From contig NC_092577.1 of the NCBI RefSeq assembly GCF_037975245.1, forward strand, positions 36,446,898-36,510,897: DNA of 64,000 bases, in the 5' to 3' direction. Origin of the DNA: Apostichopus japonicus. Lineage: Eukaryota > Echinodermata > Holothuroidea > Aspidochirotida > Stichopodidae. Position 1 is the first letter of the stretch. Each line of letters starts with the position of its first letter. Under the pieces are notes generated by a model. That model had not been told where the DNA came from and searched no databases. It saw nothing but the letters and a program-made list of their open reading frames with translations. Shown one piece after another: positions 44,964 to 58,931 of the stretch. Made by a program: the position numbers and the translations under genes.

Positions 44964-47639
44964 TAGCCAGCAATAAATTTCAGATTACCTAATATGTGCA
45001 TAAAATATGTCGCCGTTCATCGTCACCAGCAGTTACTATATACCAGAACAAACAAACTACAACACGCTCCAGATAAACATACTTATTTTGGTTAAAAATT
45101 TTAGAAACTCAAGTACATGCCGTCTAAAGGACCAAGCGACGCAGCTGTCACACTATATTAACATCCAAAGTCAGTATAAATTTCGACTTTTTTAAAGAAG
45201 TGTTGGGTACAACGTTAAAATTTCAAAATGGTAACGTCGTCACTTAGTGGTAAACTATCATATGCTCGACAGTATTTTTTCTTATTACATTATAAGCTTT
45301 TACAGGGATAACAATATTTAGAAATGTTTATATTTAACGTAAACAATTCGAGACAAACAGTCAAAATTTGGATTTAGTACGCTAAGATTTTGACTTAAAC
45401 GCCCAATTACCAGAGAAAATTTCGAGATTGTGAGAAGGAACCCCGAAGTATTTAGATGACATGTCGATATTTCGAGCCGACACGTCAGAAATCAGAGGGC
45501 CACAATATGATCTCTTAAGTTTGGAAAATTTCCTAGGCCACTGTAAAATTCTTATGGTTACATGAAAAGTGACCTTCCGTCTGTTTTTTAGCAATAAACC
45601 AGAATAACTTGGTCTTGTTCCTTGTTTTGAATATATAATGTGTACAACACGACTAGCGTGGTCGAGTGTGACGAAAAAGTACCGTGAAATTTTCAAGCGG
45701 ATAATGCTGAATATGCGAATTTCTTGCATACAAATTACTGCTGGTCCTTAACAGTTCGGATCACCTGGGTTTTACTGCATATATGAAATAAGGTCTTCCT
45801 ACTCCGTAAGACAGAACTTCATACTATACATCAGTATTTATCGAGCTTTATCGTTTTGGGTTATTTGGGTTTACAAGACATCAAACCTAAATGTGTTGAA
45901 ATGTGTCCTTTCTTCTAGAATATGGAAATTTCCCTGGATGGTATTGGGCAACATATGAAATCACTTACGGTCGATGGTAAGAAAGTTCATGTCTTAACCA
46001 CGTAGAAGTATGATAGGGAGTATCTTTGGAGAGACTATCTTCTCGTCAAGAGGTATATATAGACAAAGGCCTTAAGAATGACGAATTTACCAAGTAGATC
46101 GATTTACACCAAAGTCTTGTTTTTAAACGCTTGGTGCGGCTGTATCAGATGTACGACGCAAATGTGATAGAAATCCTGCCAAGACTGTTATTGCCGACAT
46201 GTGAAGATTGTGACAGAAGAGAAAGCCTCGAGATTGATCAACAAAACCACCTTCCGGGACCTATTTGAATGTTACCAATGATATAAGAAGTTAAATCTAC
46301 CAAGCGCTCTATTGGAATGGACTTACCTCTACAAATCGGCTGTCTCGTGTAACAGCATGCAAAGTTACTCATGTTTCAAGTTATGAAGATTTTTTCAACA
46401 AATATTTCTACCAAAACGTTTTATTGAACACATGGTTACCCTGGTCAGTCCTTGATAATTCCTTTCTTGATTATTCTACATTTGTTTACATTTAACGTGA
46501 AAATACGTCGAAAGCTCTCACCGATAGTTAAAAAGTAATCTGGTGCTTTAAATTCTAGAGAGCTATCTATTCCGAATGTTCCTATTTATAATCCCCTCAC
46601 CCCCACCCCACCCCCCCCCCAGTAAGAGCACTTTACTTGTGTTCCTCATTACAATTTCTATTCGTTTAATTGTGTCAAACCTTCTGCCAATGCCCATTGT
46701 ATCAGTAAACATGTCAGAACTTGTTGCCAAAGTGTCACCTTTCTACATCAAAACGCTTGATAAAGAGGGCGCTTCGGTCATGACAACGCAAACATTTGCA
46801 TTGTAATAGACTAAAATCATTTGAAATAGAGGACAACTGTCTTATATCGTCTGAAGAAATGAAACTATTTTTTCATATGACACATACTCATTAATATTCA
46901 TAAAAAAATATTCATTGGAAAAAAGTAACTTATGACGTCTTTGCAACATGAACTATGCTGTCATTTTACAATTGACGTCTAGCATGCATATTCATATACT
47001 TTAATGCTTAAAGAAAGTTCTAATGCAGAAACAAAACAACGACCCACGGCATTTGACTTCTTTTCACTTTTAAATCCGTTAATTATAAACCAAAAGACTC
47101 ATTTGCATAACAAAACTTGTCCTACAACGTCGAAGCCGGTGCTATTATAATATCGGAAATAAAGGTTGGTGTGCCTTGGGGTGGGGGTGCATTATATGCA
47201 ATATTATTTACTGTATATACTGATGAAATTAGTTCAAACTCACACATTTCTGTTACAAAATATTCCGAAGATACTGCTGTATCATGCACAACTCTTTTCA
47301 GTGTTCTGTAAATGACATTGTTACAAAATGTGACCGCAAGACTGTATTGCGTAACCCCAAAAATAAAGGAAATTTGTTTTTGAAAATAAAACCATAAAAT
47401 ATGAAGGTCGCATTCTATCAAGATCGCAACGTATTATTATTGAGGGAGCTGAGGTGGCTAGAACCTCCAAAACTGAGTACTTAGAGTATACATCGACGAC
47501 AGTTTGACCTTTTCTTCAGTGCAAACCATCAAGGTATTGAAAAAAAAGTATATTACAAAGTATCTACTGTGGCTTACGTTGTGTGGCTTTGATATGACAG
47601 ATATTGAATATTTCATTAAAAGTCTAAACTGTAGCTGGG
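44964..47639. other. Intergenic DNA
   Basis: No gene, RNA or element with defined ends is recognised. There is a short C-rich run near 46600. Confidence 0.5.
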
Positions 47640-48335
47640 TAAAACGGTATTTAGCCCCTCAGAGAGAAAACATTAAATATTAAATATTTTTTGATTTGTA
47701 TCTAAAACAGTTCGGTTGTGCTTTTCTTTTTAAATGTAATTTCTATAAGGATGCAGTTTCTTGTATTTCTAATATTTTTTGCAGAGAAGTGTGTGAGGCT
47801 TCGGCTGAGTTTAATTGGTATCATCCAGACAGTAATTATGGTAATGAAATCATTTTAAACAACTGTCATATATTGGTTAACAATAAAGTAATTAGTATAA
47901 TCTTTTAAATCACAGAACAATTCATGTGAAAGATTTCATTAAAAATGATGGCTCGGTAATTCCATATAACACGTTTCAAGCGAAAATATATATTAGAAAT
48001 TTTCCTTTTTCTTCATACTTTGGGATTATTCACGCCATTCCTAGTTATTGGAGGGTGTACCATGATTCTGTTTTGCTCCCAATGAGTGAAAATAACTTTA
48101 ATACACTCTAAAAACGTCCTGGTGAAATAATCCTGGTTACCTCAAAGTGACACCATTGGGGTTAAAATATTAGCAGCCAACCCGTATCCTGGTTAGCCTG
48201 ATTTGAATTTTATCACGCTCTAACTTTTAACTACTTTCCTGGTTGAATTCAGTGACGTAATTGACATGCTAACTTCGCGGGATTTTCGTAACGAGCACAG
48301 TGTCGGTCGAAAGATTTCACATCAGGCCAGAAACC

Positions 48336-51180
48336 ATGGATGAGTTTGTCAAAGAAAAATTAGCAGAATGGAATCTATCATCACTGAATGATATATTTGA
48401 AGGTAAAGTTTGTTTTGATTATTGTGATGCAGAAAGGTTTGACCTATTTTCTTTGAAATACGTGCGATTGTCTTAACAGACGTTCGGTAGGCCAATAAAG
48501 TGGGCTAACACTAAGTTGACTTAGTGAAAGGGCTAGGCCCAACGTTATGACAGGTCTAGCAATGGATAAGCCTACACATTGCTAGCTGTCGAACATGGCT
48601 GTGCTTTACTTTAGTACTTTAAATTTTGCACAGTCCTGTTCGAAGGCTAATATAATGCAGACAATGCCAAGGCTAGACCTACATTAAACCAGTTGCTGTG
48701 ACTTATGCCGCCCTGTAAAAAGGAGCGAACCGCCACTAAAAATGGTAACTCTTGTTTGTTTTGGCAAAATTTGACGACAGAAATTTAGCCTACTGTAGCA
48801 ACTACCATATCACGATTGCAACTCTCTTTAGCTTGTGCATAGGCTACGCATATCCTAACAGTATTAGGCTAGGCCTGCTGATACTAATGGCTAAGCGTAT
48901 ACTAATGTTAGTCCCCACTGTTAATTGTTACTAAGTTAGGCTAGTACTACAGTATGTGTCAGGCCAATAATAATATAACAACAGGCCTCCCACTGAACCA
49001 TTAATCAACCCAGTAATATCCAACATTGCAATTGAGAGGCTTATCCCAAAAAAATTGGCCCATTTGCTATGACAACCTAACTTCACAGGTCCCCTTGTCC
49101 CTCAAAAGAAAGTACACATTTTTTTGTCATTCTCTCTTGACTAAATATGTGTTGTGTTAAGATATACGGATGAATGAAAGGTGGATAGGTGGGTGGAACA
49201 TTGAACAGAACTTCTTCCTAGGCTTCATATATCTTGTACAACCCATGTATGAAGGTGTTGCATTTTCTCTCTTCCTCTCTTTTTAAGAATGAGATGGATT
49301 TCGCAGAATTAATCCTAATGTTGCAGATAACATTTTGATGCAGTGGACCTTGCCCTTCGTTGAAAAGGTTTTGCAGTATGCAGATCTGCAGAGAAAGTGG
49401 CAATCATATCTCAACGTCAAATCAAACAGGCTTGATTCTGGTATGTACATATTGCTATCATAACATATTTCAACAAGATATCATGCAATTGCAATGATAG
49501 TTTGATTGCTTTTAGTTGTTTATGTAATATACTTTCAGAGAGAAGTTCAAATTGGAGCTTTAAGATTTTATAATATAACAAACAGCAGTAATGTAGTCAA
49601 AACCAGTAGATCCAAGTTGATATTGATGCACACATTGTACACCAAAGGACAACACTTGCTGTTGTTCAACTATTGTTAATCAATGTATTAAAGTAGTAAT
49701 CACTGTGAAGATGATGCATGAAGTCACTTTATGACTCTGAACAATACGGGTTAACATATGCCAAAATATGTTAACCCGCATGTTTCCCAAAATTATGTTA
49801 ATATTCCTTCTTCTGCTATATGACATCTTAATCTTGTGTTGGGAAACTAGATACAGGTCTATTTACATATATATGTTTGTACACATGTGTGTAGATGTGT
49901 TTTGGCAGGCTGCAACATACATGTATGTTGCAGCGTTCAAACATTAACTAATGGTGTTTGCAGCTGACAGAAAGGTAAGAAATGCACAAGCTGAAGTTTG
50001 CGTTGTGTGATAAGCAAAACGGAGTCAACATTATTTAAAACTGAAGTAGTTATTCAAAGATTGGTTTCTGCATTTTCTGTATTTTTCAGATGAAAATAAG
50101 AGTAACATTGGATTTAATTTGTTGCCCTGCATTTTACCATCTGGGAGAAATGGGAAGAAGAGGTGCAGCATTGATGATGCGATGAAATCCTTTGTGGATC
50201 TTCAACCTGTAAGTTATTATGGCTTCTACAGTAACACTCAAGTTGTCACAAATCAATGAAACAGTTGTTATTTGTAACAATTGACATGCAGACTGATGAG
50301 TTTGTAGTGAAACACACTATCAGCTGTGAAAATTGCAGTGACTATGCAGTATCTTCGACCAATTGGGTCTTTGCAACCAGTCTTTCATGATGCTCTTTTA
50401 CGCTGTAAAATGTTTTTTTTTTTTCTTATAGTACTGGCAGTTTTACGCTGTAAAATGTTTTTTTCTTTTTTCTTATAGTACTGGCAGTAGTGGGAACTGG
50501 TAAAGTGGGGAGCTTCCCTTGTTTAAAGTTGTAAACGAACTCTCCTAATGGACTTATTTTCCAAGTTTTTTATTGTTTTAAAGGATAAAAAAGGAACTTC
50601 CAAAAATAAGGCTACAACAGACAAGGTTGCATGTCTGTTTATAGACATGACTAGTTACTTTTTTTAAAAAGATGACTGAATGTCTTGTGAGGTAAATTTC
50701 TTCCAGGGTGGTTAAAGACTTTAAAATTTTGCCCGAAGGTGACCATATTTGAATATCTGGCATATTTGGGGCCAATGCAGCATACCTTCAAACTTTTCAA
50801 AGTGTTCTTTTCCAGGAAGTGTGTATTTAAATCTGCTTTTTTTCTGTTTTTTGAAGGTTGGCACCAACATGCCCAAATACTTGGAGGAAGTTGACAACCA
50901 CCAGCCTTTTGTCTTAATAATGGCTAATCGGGATGCTGCCCATTAAATTTTTGTTGTGGCGGATGGGCATGGATTAGAGCAGCAGACCCTACTAAAGGCT
51001 CTTGATGTTTGCTTCAAGTTGTTATATGTATTAGACCTTCACTATCCACTATGGCAATGTGTGGTCACATGGGAGTTTGTCCAGAAGGTTCTATACGGAC
51101 TGGACACTAAAGTCAAATCGAAAACATCACCTGCCGTGATTGCAATGAGGGCTGCATTGATAGCAGGAATGGATGACTGA
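48336..51180 (+). pseudogene. SAM-domain protein gene of the short CACTA element (decayed)
   Basis: Four exons can be traced. 48336-48402 begins MDEFVKEKLAEWNLSSLNDI, typical of a SAM domain start, with donor GTAAAG. 49288-49440 is tentative, with a TGA at its second codon. 50090-50208 gives NKSNIGFNLLPCILPSGR and ...FVDLQP. 50857-51180 gives VGTNMPKYLEEVDNHQPFVL, then ALDVCFKLLYVLDLHYPLWQ and WEFVQKVLYGL. Exons 3 and 4 join in phase 0. A TAA at 50944-50946 interrupts the last exon. The C-terminal region resembles that of the SAMD3-like protein in the long CACTA element (hydrophobic block, then FxQ). Probably inactive; the family call is moderate. Confidence 0.6.
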
Positions 51181-52678
51181 TGCCAGAAGCTTGAAACATC
51201 ATCACTTATCTCCAACTATTGTTCATTCTTTTTTATTGTAATGGTTTGTGACATGTTGAAACTTGCCATGGATATCATTCGTTTGTTATAACTTTTCTTC
51301 CTATCTACAGTACCATAGTTGGCCTATCTTTGTCAACATTTGTAGCAATTCTTCCAACCAGTCTCCAAGAGGAATCTACAGTCATACATACAGGTTTTTA
51401 AGTTTTCAATACATCGTAAAGTTGCTTTTAATTTGTGTGTACTTATCTGTCAAAAACCAGAACTATGTATTCAGTTAGTATTCATTGTTCAACCTTAGGG
51501 ACAGGTCAGTCCATCAAGTTTCTCCTCTAGTCCTTTATAATACTTTTTGTTTTACATAGACAAGACTTTTCAGTTCATGAACAATTTCTTAACACTTTTA
51601 TTTTCACTCATAGCATGATAAATCAAAATTAGTTGTATATTTTAAACTTCATAGACATGGTATTGCTGTTCATGGAATCAAGGGTCATTTGACAAACTGA
51701 AACCGTTATGAATAGTTCGATCTATGATTAAATCATACTGAAATCGAAACTTGTTTGAAGTACATAATTTTCATTGTTCCATGTCAAAAAGGAACAAAGG
51801 TCAACATCTGACATCCTTGTAGCACAAAAATTACATGTGATGCGAAATTCATGTATGGTTCATCATAGTATAAGAAACCTACGTTGTATTTGATTGCTCT
51901 CTATGGGTTTTGAATAATAATGACTAAACCTTTTCAGCAGTTCAAAAGATTTCCCTATTCAACTCCTGCTGGAATATTTTAAGAAAAGATGACTAAAGGC
52001 GGTAGTACAACATTATTTTCCTTAAAAGTTTTAAAAGTAATTAATTGTAGTTATATGCTTACTTTAAACTTCAAATCTTTCACCATGTGTGCTATCCATG
52101 TTTTTTGTAGTAATTTTAGCTTTATTTTTTTAGTAGTAATAGCTGTACTTTAAGTATGTGAAACACTTGCCATAATGTTGTTTTAAAGTTTACATGTTTA
52201 CTTATTAATATGATGCAAACACTAGTAGAAGTTTTACCTTCTTTATATCCGTCCATTATTCCTCTCATTCTTCGAATGCATTTGCCTGATTATACTATGT
52301 ATATATTTACACCACTTGCCATCAAACATTCTCTTACGTTTACATTCATGTTTTACTATTTGTTTATTGAAGATTTACTAAAGATGTTTTCAAATAGATA
52401 GTTACACCCTCTACTTTTTGTACTTGTTTAAATTTTGTACACGTATTTACTTGTTGGCGTTTCAGTTTGTTGTTCCGAATATGTTCTACGCCACATTACA
52501 ATGCTTTTGTTATGCATTATCCAGGGAAGTCTATAGGCTGTGTTTTGTCCTGTGCCTAGGTTATTTGATAAAGAGGTGGATTTACAATCTGACAATGATG
52601 TCTCATAAAATAATGAATAAAACCCTGATTATGCTATGGATAAAGAACCAGGTAATTTGTTAAACCTCTGACATTTTT

Positions 52679-52798
52679 CCTGGTTACAAACTGACCATTG
52701 TGCCTGGTCACTAACTGACCATTATTCCTGGTCACAAACTGACCATTAATCCTGGTCACAAACTGACCATTAATCCTGGTCACAAATTAACCAGGATC
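52679..52798. repeat. 24-bp subterminal tandem repeat
   Basis: Five units start at 52679, 52703, 52727, 52751 and 52775, each of the form CCTGGTCACAAACTGACCAT. Related CCTGGT/ACCAGG motifs continue to the terminus and also occur next to the left terminus. They are candidate binding sites for an element-encoded protein. Confidence 0.93.
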
Positions 52799-53608
52799 TT
52801 GGTGAAGCTTATTTGACCAGGATTTCCTGGTCAAGTTGACCAGGATTGTGTAGGTGGCATATTGACCCGGAACCTGGTAACATTTTGACCCCATCCTGGT
52901 GTATTTTAACCAGGGCTTTTTTAGAGTGTATGTGCATGCGCACACATAAAATAACCAAAAATGTTTATAATAAGCTAATTACCGGTCTCTGCACGCCCCC
53001 GTCGTCTATTATGAAATGGCAAGCTATTAATTTTCCTGTGAAAATAGATTGGAATAAGATTTTTAGGCTTCCTTATACGTCTGTGAATGAACCCAAAGTA
53101 TCATATTTACAATTGCGTTTTCTACATCGCATTTTAGGCATAAATAGCTTGCTTTATAAAATGAAAATGGTCAATTCTCCACTTTGTTCATTTTGCAAGA
53201 ATGCCAGTGAAACACTAATACATATGTTTCATAATTGTAGTCACGTTGAGCGATTCTGGGAGGCAGTGAATTCGAATTGCATTAAAATTAATTATACTTT
53301 TAATTTTACCGATATTTGTTTGGTGATTTTGGTGATATGGATAATCCTGTGAACTTTTTAATTTTGCATGCTAAAAAGTATTTTTATGCTTGTAGGTTGA
53401 ATAACAAAATCCCAGATGTGCACGAATTTAATTGTAAGCTTCGCTTTCAACTTTTCCTTCACCATTTCATTTCTAAGCAAAACAACAATTTATGTAACCT
53501 TAACGACTTCCTTCATTACTTTTTGTGAGCTTCTTATGTAAGTCCTTTTGCTAATTCTTTTGTATTATGTGTTACGGGTTTGTAAATAAATAAATTGAAA
53601 AAAAAAAC

Positions 53609-54026
53609 ACATTATGCGACAGTACATTTTTAACAAAGTCGGAAACTGTTGTTAATAACATACTCGACTAGTGGAATTAAATGTTCCCAAAGTCAAAATG
53701 TGGTGCAACATATATATTGCATTGCGTGTTACATTTACTCGTGTATTTACCATTTATGTTCATCGACAGGTTTACCCAAATGAATCACCCGATACACATA
53801 GAGAACACAGTTGCTGCTGTGAATCTTACAGTTTTGTACGTGCACAGTGGAAACTGGATCGTGTTATAATTCGGCAGCATGTGCTATTGGGATTGCAGTA
53901 AGAACTGAGGATATGTGAAATTCCAACAAATCCAGTTGTTGTTTTGGGATTTGTTGGAATTACAAATATCCACGGTTCCTATTGTAAACTTAATACCATT
54001 ATATTTGTCAGCACGATCCAGTTTAT
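53609..54026. other. Intergenic DNA
   Basis: It lies between the LINE tail and the second duplicate. An inverted repeat ATTCCAACAAATC ... GATTTGTTGGAAT is visible at 53920-53962. No gene is recognised. Confidence 0.45.
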
Positions 54027-57000
54027 ACGTCATTTGTAAACAGGGGTCTAAAATTGCCTCAATATATCCAATTTGTGCACCACAAGTACTTGCATTCCTG
54101 ATTTTAAGCATGCTAGCCAGAAAAAAAACAGATCCTGATTGGTAACATATCAATAAAAGGGTTATCCTGCTGCTTTTGGCACTTTTTACTAAGAAGAACT
54201 CTCTGGTGGTTTGATATAGACTCCAACTGGAGTATGCCACCTTAAACATATATGTCATTTAAGGGGCAACAAACTTGGCTCTCTTTCAGAAGGCGGTTAG
54301 GTTGGAAAGCATTCACTTAGATGCCGTCATTTACAAGTGAAGGCATGGAAGGCGAGGGTTTCGATTAATTACAGTCACAATTCCTGAAAGAGAAGTAAAA
54401 TCTGTTTCCACTTGAATGACCAGTTCGTTCTGAACGTGCATCATTGTTCACAGGTTCAGTCAAAAACATAACTACATTTACTGCATCATAGCCAAGGTAA
54501 GAATTAAACGTCAAACAAAATTATTCATTATCAGTAGAAGTAAAGAAAAATGTGGTCACAGATATCAGTACTGATTGAAACCCTCAACTCTCTTAAAACT
54601 AATTGGCACATTTTGCATTTAAATACCCTCTATTTAATCAACATTTATATCCATGTGCCCGGGGGAAACATAACAACCACCCTTCGCCACCACCTCATTA
54701 CGAAAGTAGTGTTTGCGTCGCCGATTGAAGACGTTATTACTTCAAAATATTTTTTAACGACTAATTATAGATTTTCGACGTTGTTAATTCCACATTTTTC
54801 ATGTATAACTTCCACGATTTGAAATTAAAATTTATAGCGTGTAATTCACGACAATATATTTGAATTATAAGTTCAGTCAGTTACTAACTCAAGAAAACTG
54901 CAAATATCATAGTGATTGTTTTTCATATTTGTAACAGCGAAGTATTTAAGTAAGTAAGGTATTCTGAATATAATGTTCATAACTTGCACGGTTTGAAATA
55001 TCAATTTGTTCTTGAATAAAAGAAAAATGAAGAGGAATAGTGTTAATATAAGCTTCCAATTGTATTTCATAAATTATAAATTGTGTATTCCATTTTATAC
55101 TGAATCGTACTAACATGATAAACTTTGAGTTATATCATTTATTCCATAGTTATGAGATATTAACGTTAATCTAAATGATTCCTTATGTCACGTGATCAGC
55201 ATGTAATTTTGTTCCTGTCGAATATTTACCAAGAGCAAACGAAGCGTTAATAATATTGCTGGTTTACACCTGAAGGTCTTTGACCAGAATAAGAAATTTA
55301 GGTCACAAAGTATAACTTTACATGATTTGATTTTAAACTTAGCATTGCAATTGACAAGAATATATTGAAAAGTTCAAAAAGTTATTATCTCAAGCAAACT
55401 GCATATCAAAGAGCAAACAAGCCGTAAACGCCTGGAATATCATATAAAGCTGTAAATGAATACAAAACAGCTTCAAATGTCAAATATTGCTTGTTTACAA
55501 CTGAAGGTCTTTAACCAGAATAAGGAACTTACATCACAAAATCGTGGAAACTTAGTCATTTCTGAATTGCCAGGGTCTTGTGCTAATATACAGCTCAGTT
55601 TATGACCAAATTTTTAGGCAATTCAATGATCATGGTATTTGTCACTGTGGTAAAATTTGAGCCCTTGATGAGAGCCGTTGGCGTTGTTGTGAGGCCGGAT
55701 TAAACAGACGGTGAAATGGACATCCCTGTGCATGATCTACGAAGGTGACACGGAACCTTTGTTCGGACTGTACACACTCCACACCTTAGTAATGTAAGCT
55801 GTCAAAAGTGAAAGATGGTAGGGATCGGTTTGTATATGTTAATAATGCAAAGCAAATTGCAGGTTTATTCAGGTCTTTATGTGTGTTACAACTTACAAAT
55901 GTTATAAAAGGAATGCAATGCATCCAAAAATATCGTACTTGCAATAATACTGATCCAGACATTTGTGTAGTGTACAGTGGATACAACAAATACTGATTGC
56001 ATTATTCAGACATGTTTTCATATGTAATATACCTTTCAATTGAAAAAAATATCACTGAAATACGTCACAAGTATCTTCAGAATATGTTGATACTTCAAGT
56101 AAGACCATTATCCTAAACTGAATTATAACAGAAGTTAATAATTGAGAGATATTGTAAAATATACCCTGAAACACTTTAATTTTACGAGTTAAGGAGGTTA
56201 TTATGATGGTTATTTCCCGTAGATAACTGTATGCTTGTTAAAAAACGCGCTAAGAATTCGTTCCTTTGCTAATGAATTGTTGCACTTTTTGATGGAGATA
56301 TGATAGACAGCCCTGTTTACATCCACAGCATGGTTCATCACCTTACACCTCACGTAACAGAGCAAGATGTAAAGAGGTGATTGAATAGCTACAGGAACGT
56401 CTTGAACCATTGGGCTACTGTCTCGAAGTCTTCTTTGTTGTACTCCTTGCTCTGAGGCTCTAGTTCAAGTGAGAACATATATATCTGATGCCATCTGTTG
56501 CCTGATTAATATCAACTTGATATGCACCTTAACCTTAGTTAGGCATAAATGTAATGGTCTATCCAAAAGTAAAATTCATTTTTATGACAAACGAATGGTT
56601 TTTCTTCGCATATATCATTTCATGTGGATGGAATTGGTGTGTTATTATATTTTCACTGAAGCTTATTGATTCAAACCTAATATGGGGACACATTAGTACC
56701 GATATTCGTCAAAGTTGATTGGGTCCTAGAGTATACTTTTGGTGCATCGCCATATTATATGTCTTTTCAGAACCTTCGAACTTCAAGAGTATTCGAACTT
56801 GAGGAGGATCCTGTCCATCAAAGGCAATGACATCTTCCAGTAAAACGTTTGGCATATCTTATCAACTTTCAAAATGTAAGACCGTTGACCTGAGAACAAG
56901 GAAGCTTCGCACGACTTCTGTTCACCGTCATGTTATTAGATTCTAGTTTACAACGCTACAAAGGATCGTGATGAGTGTAATTAATAGTTTTATACATAAC

Positions 57001-57535
57001 GAAAACGTATTTACAAATGTTCTTTAAAATGTTCGTAAATGCCAACAATACAGAATTCTTAGTACAATTGGCTAGTAGTAGTTTATGTGAACAGAAAGGC
57101 TTAACAAAAACTTTCAGAAATAACATAGCCAGTTTCCACAAATTAAGAAATGCTGATGAAGAAATATAATTAATAAATATATTCTGAATATGTTCGTTGC
57201 GCTCTAACTTTGGCTATTGTTCTTGAACTGGAAGTCTTTCAATTATGTTCACAACTATAACTCAATTTTGAGGCTATGCGATGGGCGGTCATAGTATATA
57301 TTTTCCCTCTCATATGAAACGTTCTAGATGGACGAGAGATAAAAGATAGCTCTTCCGAAGATAGATCAGAATCTTCAGGTAACTTCTTTTAAAGCTCGAC
57401 ATTATTACCTTGTAGTTTATTTGTTATTTGTTTTGGGTGAGGAATAGGGATCATTCGAAGAGTTAGGTGTCTCATTAGTAAATGCAGTATTGTAGATGCC
57501 TATGTCGTGATGTTTGTTGACCTTTTTTATTGTTA

Positions 57536-57754
57536 TGGTAACGTTATGTGATAAAAGGTGCTCCTAGGGACCTTCACAACCACATGTCAAGTAATTCTTA
57601 ACGAAATCTTCACGTGACACGCCCTCTGGTCGTGTATACATATCCATGTTAATTATTACAAGTATGTACTGAGTAAACATGCTGAAAAATTGCATGTTCC
57701 GTTTGATGGGAATGAGGAAGAATTAAAATTCAACACACGTATCTCTTCATATAA

Positions 57755-57837
<83 letters not shown>

Positions 57838-58880
57838 CAAGTGACGTCGTTCTCATCGATAACAAGCCCTACACACAAAATAATGGTTTAGCCATGGGAA
57901 ACAACTTAGCCCCCAGTTTAGCCATCATCTACATGAATCAGTCAGACATCCAGCTTCGTCACCAATTTGGAAATAATGTCATGCTAAAACGCTACATCGA
58001 CGACATTTTCCTTGTTTGGACATCGGCGGATATTAACAGCGATAACATCCTATCCGTCGCTAATAGCCTCAACACGGCTCTTAGTTTTACCATAGAAATG
58101 CCTGTGGATGACCGATTGCCCTTCCTGGACACAGTTGTAACGCTCAACCGTACAAACAACTCATTCACAACACAACTATATACCAAACCTATACACAGTG
58201 GTTGCATTTTGCACTGGGACAGCCATGGTCCCACCTCTGCCAAACGAGCCATCTTGACGGGAGAAACAAGGAGAGCCATATCCAGGTCCACAGACAAACC
58301 CTCAACAAAACTATCTCTTAAACAAGTAAAAACTAACTTCATAAGAAACGGATATCCTAAAAAATTCGTGATCTCAACCATGAAACACACAATAATCACC
58401 CCTACTAGACCATCTGAAGATCAAAGAATTTACCTAAAAGTACCATTTGTGAACGAGAACATAAAACGGCAGACCCTGGCAACAATCAGCAGATCGGGCA
58501 TTACAAATCTGAGAACACACTTCATGACAGGTAATCCATCAGCGAGTTTGTTTTCCGCGCCACGTGACAAACAGGGTTGCCCACCCAACTGTGACACCTG
58601 CAAAATCGCTGTTAAGAAGAATATCTGTTTAGCCAAAAACTGTGTCTACAAGATTAAATGCAATCTTTGCTCGTCTACATACATCGGCGAAACGGGATGC
58701 ACCATTGGAAGGAGAATAGAAGAACATCTACGTATGACTAAACAGACCAAATACACTCATTTACAAACTCACAATATAAATCCGAAATCTGGAGAAAATA
58801 TCAAGTGGCAAATCCTACATCACAACTTACCCAATACCAGTGAAAGAAAAATAATCGAAGCCCTTACCATGAAAGCCAGT

Positions 58881-58931
<51 letters not shown>

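Larger units (their letters stand above)
48104..52928 (+). mobile_element. Short CACTA-type element carrying only a SAM-domain gene
   Basis: The ends are CACTCTAAAAACGTCCTGGT (48104) and the complement of CACTCTAAAAAAGCCCTGGT (52928). TA lies on both sides, and the host LINE frame is restored exactly when the element plus one TA is removed. Subterminal CCTGGTTA motifs occur at both ends, with a 24-bp tandem array at 52679-52798. The only recognisable gene is the SAM-type gene at 48336-51180. No transposase was found, so movement would need a helper. Confidence 0.85.
47640..53608 (+). mobile_element. Tx1/L1-like LINE 3' part, interrupted by a CACTA element
   Basis: A 5'-truncated non-LTR element is split into about 47640-48103 and 52929-53608. 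The left part encodes WYHPDSNYGNEIILNN and WRVYHDSVLLPMSENNF. The right part encodes KWQAINFPVKIDWNKIFRLP, LRFLHRILGINSLLYKMK and the zinc-binding SPLCSFCKNASETLIHMFHN of LINE C-termini. It ends in AATAAATAAATTGAAAAAAAAAA near 53600. The parts join in frame when the insert and one TA are left out. Frameshifts near 47905 and 53320 show that the LINE itself is dead. Clade assignment (L1/Tx1) is from the C-terminal pattern. Confidence 0.78.

Noticed and set aside
50288-50320. Hammerhead ribozyme-like CTGATGAG...GTGAAAC
   Set aside because: The core bases are there but the intervening 9 bases cannot form a stem II and no paired stem III or cleavage site was found; chance match.
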